From positions 33,168,176 through 33,232,175 of the forward strand of contig NC_135550.1 in assembly GCF_964340395.1 (NCBI RefSeq): DNA of 64,000 nt, given 5' to 3'. A program made the position numbers and the translations under genes. Positions 60,410 to 64,000 of the stretch are shown piece by piece. Every line of letters begins with the position of its first letter. Position 1 is the stretch's first letter. Source of the DNA: Glandiceps talaboti. Lineage: Eukaryota; Hemichordata; Enteropneusta; Spengelidae. Below the pieces are notes generated by a model. The model did not search any database, was not told where the DNA came from, and saw only the letters and a program-made list of their open reading frames with translations.

Positions 60410-62938
60410 CTGTGAGATGAAATAAGGAGGAAAATGACAATTCATATATGTTGAAAGTCGAGCAACCCCATCCAATCAAATCAAAGTTAATCAACCCTAT
60501 CCAATCAAATCAAAGTCAATCAACCCCATCCAATCAAATAAAAGTCAATTCAACGTCAATCAACCCTCATCCAATCAAATCAAAGTCAATCAACCCCCAT
60601 CCAATCAAATCAAAGTCAATCAACCCCCATCCAATCAAATCAAAGTTAATCACCCCCCCCCCCATCCAATCAAATCAAAGTCAATCAACCCCCATCCAAT
60701 CAAATCAAAGTCAATTCAAAGTCAATCAACCCTCATCCAATCAAATCAAAGTCAATCAACCCCCAACCAATCAAATCAAAGTCAATCAACCCCATCCAAT
60801 CAAATCAAAGTCAATCAACCCCATCCAATCAAATCAAAGTCAATTCAAAGTCAATCAACCCCCATCCAATCAAATCAAAGTTAATCACCCCCCCCCCATC
60901 CAATCAAATCAAAGTCAATCAACCCCATCCAATCAAATCAAAGTCAATCAACCCTCATCCAATCAAATCAAAGTCAATCAACCCCTTCCAATCAAATCAA
61001 AGTCAATCAACCCTCATCCAATCAAATCAAAGTCAATCAACCCTCATCCAATCAAATCAAAGTCAATCAACCCCAACCAATCAAATCAATACTGAAAGGC
61101 ATACCAAAATGTTAGTTGTTACTTTTTAAAAATTGTTTACTAGCACTTTTTACGAATCTATTTAAAGATATGACAGATATTAATGATTTAAAAATCTAGC
61201 AGATTACTAAAAAAATATAACAAGAATAAGTTCAGTTCCTAAACTCAGAAACAGGAATTGACAAACATGTGGACATTTCTTTGCATGAATTTTACCAAAA
61301 GAGTTATTTTATACCTTGCTTTGGAGATGTTTGGATTTCGTCATGTGTTGCTTTCAGTATAGTGATGGTACTTTGTAACGTGGACTTCACTGTGTCTCTA
61401 AAATATCTCTCCTTGATGCCTTTGTCAACCAGTTTCTGTTTAAGTGATAAAACAAAATGAAACATTGAACAGAAGAAGAGTACAACAGTTTTGCTAAAAC
61501 CTTCTACACTGGTCATAATATATACAATCTTTATGTGTTAACCCACAACACTGGTCATAATATATACAATCTTTATGTGTTAACCCTCTACACTGGTCAT
61601 AATATATACAATCTTTATGTGTTAACCCACTACACTGGTCATAATATATACAATCTTTATGTGTTAACCCACTACACTGGTCATAATATATACAATCTTT
61701 ATGTGTTAACAAGATGGCTGGCAATGTTTGTATGACATACAATCTGAATAATTTTGTTTGGGAAAATGAGATGATTCGCTGAATGGAAAGGCACACCAGC
61801 ATCTTTTATGTTAGAAGTCGTGACAATGTCTTTATTGAGTGTAAGTACAACATCAAGCAACAAATGACTCTAAAAATGGCACTAAACTGACCAGATATAT
61901 TTTTTTTGTAAAACAATGATATTGTGATAAGTTCATCCATGAAGTTACTGCGTCAACATGTTAATTTCATCTGCAAATGTATAATGATGAGTAACAAGTA
62001 AATATTGGGATCTTACATGTAAATTTGTGTACATCATCTGTACAGTTATCAAATGCTCTGCATAAATGTTGGCATCTTCTTGTTCAAATAAATGAACTGA
62101 ACTGTCAAGAGAAGATTAAATGGGTGAAGTGACCATAAGATAATAAGTACATCAATGCTAACTTTGAAGTGACAAGATAACCAGTTAAGTACAGTTCAAT
62201 CAGAGCAACAAGTAACAAGTGCTAAACATATTCTAGTACTAGTTCTAGAATAATTAACCTTATATTCATATGTGTTTACATTTTACATTTCTAGATATCT
62301 CACTTAAATGCTGGATGACAGTAGCAAGAACAAAGAAGTGAATGATAGCAAACACTAAAAACAAACGCAACACAAGGAATAAGTCATTTCCTGAGCAAAA
62401 ATATTGATAAATGTGCCAGTAATGTAATGATCTAAAAAAAATATCACTGGTACCATGTTCATTTATTTACCACTGTCTCATTTCAATATCAATACATACA
62501 ATATCAACACAATGATGCAGAGTCACTTGCCAAATACAACTTTTAAAACAAGAAAAAAGATAAGTTGGATTAACAAAAAGATACAAATACCATCAAACCA
62601 ATGTCCTATAAGTTGGGCTAATGTAAAGATATACAGACACCATCAAACCAATGTCTTGTCACTTATAACTATGGAATATCTACTCATACAAAACTGGTCT
62701 CCAAATTATGAGACAAATTTGAATTATTGGATGAACTTTCACTTCTAATATGCAAAATTTAATTATGATAAAGTATTGAAGATATTTAGAGATACTACAT
62801 AGTCAAATTTGAATACCTTGTAAGATGTTGATCCTTAATGGCCTGCACTGGTGTAATATTTCCCTGTAGATAACCCAGTATGAAATCAAGGAAACTATCT
62901 GACCAGTCAAAAACCATGAAGAAATACATCATCAAAAG
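60153..62938 (-). CDS. Unidentified helical protein, C-terminal 194 residues in four exons (partial gene)
   Basis: Exons 62817-62938, 62017-62101, 61315-61435 and 60153-60409 join in phase (122+85+121+257 nt) to give 194 residues and a TGA stop, all with GT-AG introns. The peptide is mostly amphipathic helix (FDWSDSFLDFILGYLQGN, LITVQMMYTNLHKLVDKG, TVKSTLQSTITILKATHDE, HRLILYSNLLLSVARQKVAR) without transmembrane or catalytic motifs, as in the end of a HEAT/ARM-type scaffold. I do not recognise the family. Large DNA-repair scaffolds such as MMS22L were considered, but no motif supports it. The gene continues beyond the right edge. A 30-bp and a 42-bp minisatellite lie in its introns. Confidence 0.8.
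60456..61090. repeat. 30-bp minisatellite, about 20 copies, in last intron of the right-hand gene
   Basis: The unit is ATCCAATCAAATCAAAGTCA followed by ATCAACCCCC. The C run varies from 3 to about 10, and some units carry an extra AATTCAAAGTC. A 215-codon open frame over it is a by-product of the period. Confidence 0.95.
61315..61435 (-). CDS. Unidentified gene, second-last exon
   Basis: Acceptor TTAAACAG, donor GTATAA. Reads KLVDKGIKERYFRDTVKSTL then THDEIQTSPKQ. 40 codons plus one base. Confidence 0.8.
61510..61711. repeat. 42-bp minisatellite, 5 copies
   Basis: The unit is CATAATATATACAATCTTTA followed by TGTGTTAACCCACTACACTGGT. Nearly identical copies, in the intron between the exons at 61315 and 62017. 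Confidence 0.95.
62017..62101 (-). CDS. Unidentified gene, third-last exon
   Basis: Acceptor TCTTGACAG, donor GTAAGA. Reads SVHLFEQEDANIYAEHLITV then QMMYTNLH. Confidence 0.78.
62817..62938 (-). CDS. Unidentified gene, fourth-last exon
   Basis: Acceptor after a T9 tract (TTTTTACAG), donor GTATTC. Reads LLMMYFFMVFDWSDSFLDFI then LGYLQGNITPVQAIKDQHLT. It must be entered in phase 0. Confidence 0.78.
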
Positions 62939-62976
62939 CTGTAAAAAAAAATTAATAGAATTACTAACAAGGTTTT

Positions 62977-63131
62977 AGTCAGACAGTAGTTCTAGTTTCC
63001 TTTGTATAACAGACAATAGTTATACACTAACAAATAGTCAGACAGTAGTTCTAGTTTCCTTTGTATAACCATAGACCCTACACCAGGGTGTAGGGTCTAT
63101 GGTATAACAGACAGTAGTTATACACTAACAA
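62977..63131. repeat. 59-bp tandem duplication, second copy interrupted by a hairpin insertion
   Basis: AGTCAGACAGTAGTTCTAGT starts at 62977 and again at 63036, each continuing to TTATACACTAACAA. The second copy contains the extra 32-nt palindrome at 63070-63101. Confidence 0.93.
63070..63101. mobile_element. 32-nt perfect hairpin insertion with 7-bp duplication
   Basis: CATAGACCCTACACC, a two-base loop AG, then the exact complement. GTATAAC flanks it on both sides (63063-63069 and 63102-63108) but is present once in the neighbouring uninterrupted copy, so this is an insertion. The mechanism is unknown; transposon footprint or template-switch repair are both possible. Confidence 0.7.
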
Positions 63132-63275
63132 CTTTACATAATCTCATCCAGTACATACTCAAATCATTCCTCCTTCTCACAATGTATACATATTGTTTTT
63201 ATACTACTGATAAACTTATTTATGTAGCTGAATCCAAACAAGTGAAATCAAAACAAGACTGTTTCTGACGCTCAC

Positions 63276-63485
63276 GCTGGAATAACATAATCCAAACCAA
63301 ATCCATCTGTCATGTCATAATAAAGCGACCTATCGGTCAGAATAGCTCCACTGGTTTTTTGTCCTTTTTTTTTGTTTTTGTAACATGTGTAGAAGTGGTT
63401 CTGGTGTTCAGCTCTTCCACTATCCTGTTTTGTTTTCAGCAAAGTAATAAATTGGTTTGTGGATTCATATGATGACTCACACACA
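63276..63485 (-). CDS. Possible further exon, unassigned
   Basis: A good acceptor (AATTTGTTCTATAG) opens a 69-codon stretch (CESSYESTNQFITLLKTKQD; ILTDRSLYYDMTDGFGLDYV) that reaches a good donor (GC|GTGAGC). Its exit phase (2) does not fit direct joining to the exon at 62938, which would then meet a stop. Either a small exon lies between them, or this belongs to another transcript, or it is a chance open frame. Confidence 0.35.
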
Positions 63486-63555
63486 CTATAGAACAAATTT
63501 CACACAGTAAGTTGGTAAAATATTGTACTTTTATATCATAGTCACAATTTTACAA

Positions 63556-64000
63556 ACATAGTGCCAATGGCATTGTAGCACAACTGTCCAGTTTTTAAAA
63601 ATGTTAATCCGCATACTGATTTATGCTAGATATGGGTGTTCGTTTGCTCAATGATTATCCAGTTGCCTATTCAGCCCTGTTGTTATCATTGCAATATACA
63701 TAATAATTTGGCTGTTGGTCTGGGTAAGGCCATGTTGTTACACATATCTGCATACATTTTTTGAGTGTTCGTTCACTTGTCTATGAATCCCTGATGTTAT
63801 CTGCAATATACATCATCGTTTGGCTGTTGTGATGGGTGTGGTCTTGTTGCTAGGCTATTAATCACTTGTTATCTTTGCAATATATATGATCATTTGATTG
63901 TTGCTATGGTCTTGTCACTAGGCATATTTGCATACACTTTTTGAATGTTTGTTCACTTGTCGAAGAATCTGATTTTTCTTTGTAAAATACGCCATCACTT
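63556..64000. repeat. Dispersed repeat family A, copy 2 (cut by window edge)
   Basis: Begins GCCAATGGCATTGTAGCACA as at 31623. Inside, a phrase of about 90-110 bp (TTTGCATACATTTTTTGAGT, then GTTATCT-GCAATATA, then TTGGCTGTTG) is repeated about four times with divergence. Confidence 0.7.

Noticed and set aside
60448-61095. 215-codon frame with repeated PIKSKSINPH
   Set aside because: 30-bp minisatellite inside an intron of the minus-strand gene.

Overview
This is eukaryotic, animal nuclear DNA. Its genes are split by many GT-AG introns, it is AT-rich, and much of it is tandem repeat. The protein sequences recognised are typical of animals. Long intronic minisatellites, ACATGT-rich spacers and small DNA transposons suit a marine invertebrate (mollusc/lophotrochozoan, lancelet or similar), but the window alone does not fix the phylum.

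Layout. (1) 105-2533, plus strand: the last two coding exons of a gene best read as CFAP36 (CCDC104), with a 46-bp minisatellite in its last intron. (2) 2534-16193: a 13.7-kb gap between convergent genes, of which about 6 kb is five large minisatellites. (3) 16194-51082, minus strand: a complete 16-exon PPP4R3 (SMEK/Falafel), the regulatory subunit 3 of protein phosphatase 4, 815 codons, with every splice phase consistent. Its third intron is nearly 20 kb and holds minisatellites, a pogo/Tigger-like transposon remnant and dispersed repeats. (4) 51083-54838: the divergent gap between PPP4R3 and PGAP4, with three consecutive microsatellites. (5) 54839-56113, plus: an intact intronless PGAP4 (TMEM246) coding sequence of 424 codons. 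(6) 58595-58675, minus: a tRNA-Leu(UAG) with a Pol III terminator. (7) 60153 to beyond the right edge, minus: the last four coding exons (194 residues) of a gene I cannot name, plus one doubtful further exon.

The genes have separate jobs: cilium-associated protein, phosphatase targeting, GPI-anchor glycan processing, and an unknown. They do not form one pathway. From memory, CFAP36 and PPP4R3B are also convergent neighbours on human 2p16.1, so the left half probably keeps an old animal gene pair.

Most unusual: a 68-bp tandem array that has copied the 3' splice site and first coding bases of the last PPP4R3 exon about eleven extra times. Next come three microsatellites built like onions (GC-rich centre, flanking zones changing by single transitions), a TA-flanked pogo-like insertion inside a minisatellite, a small hAT-like palindromic element family, and a 32-nt perfect hairpin flanked by a 7-bp duplication.
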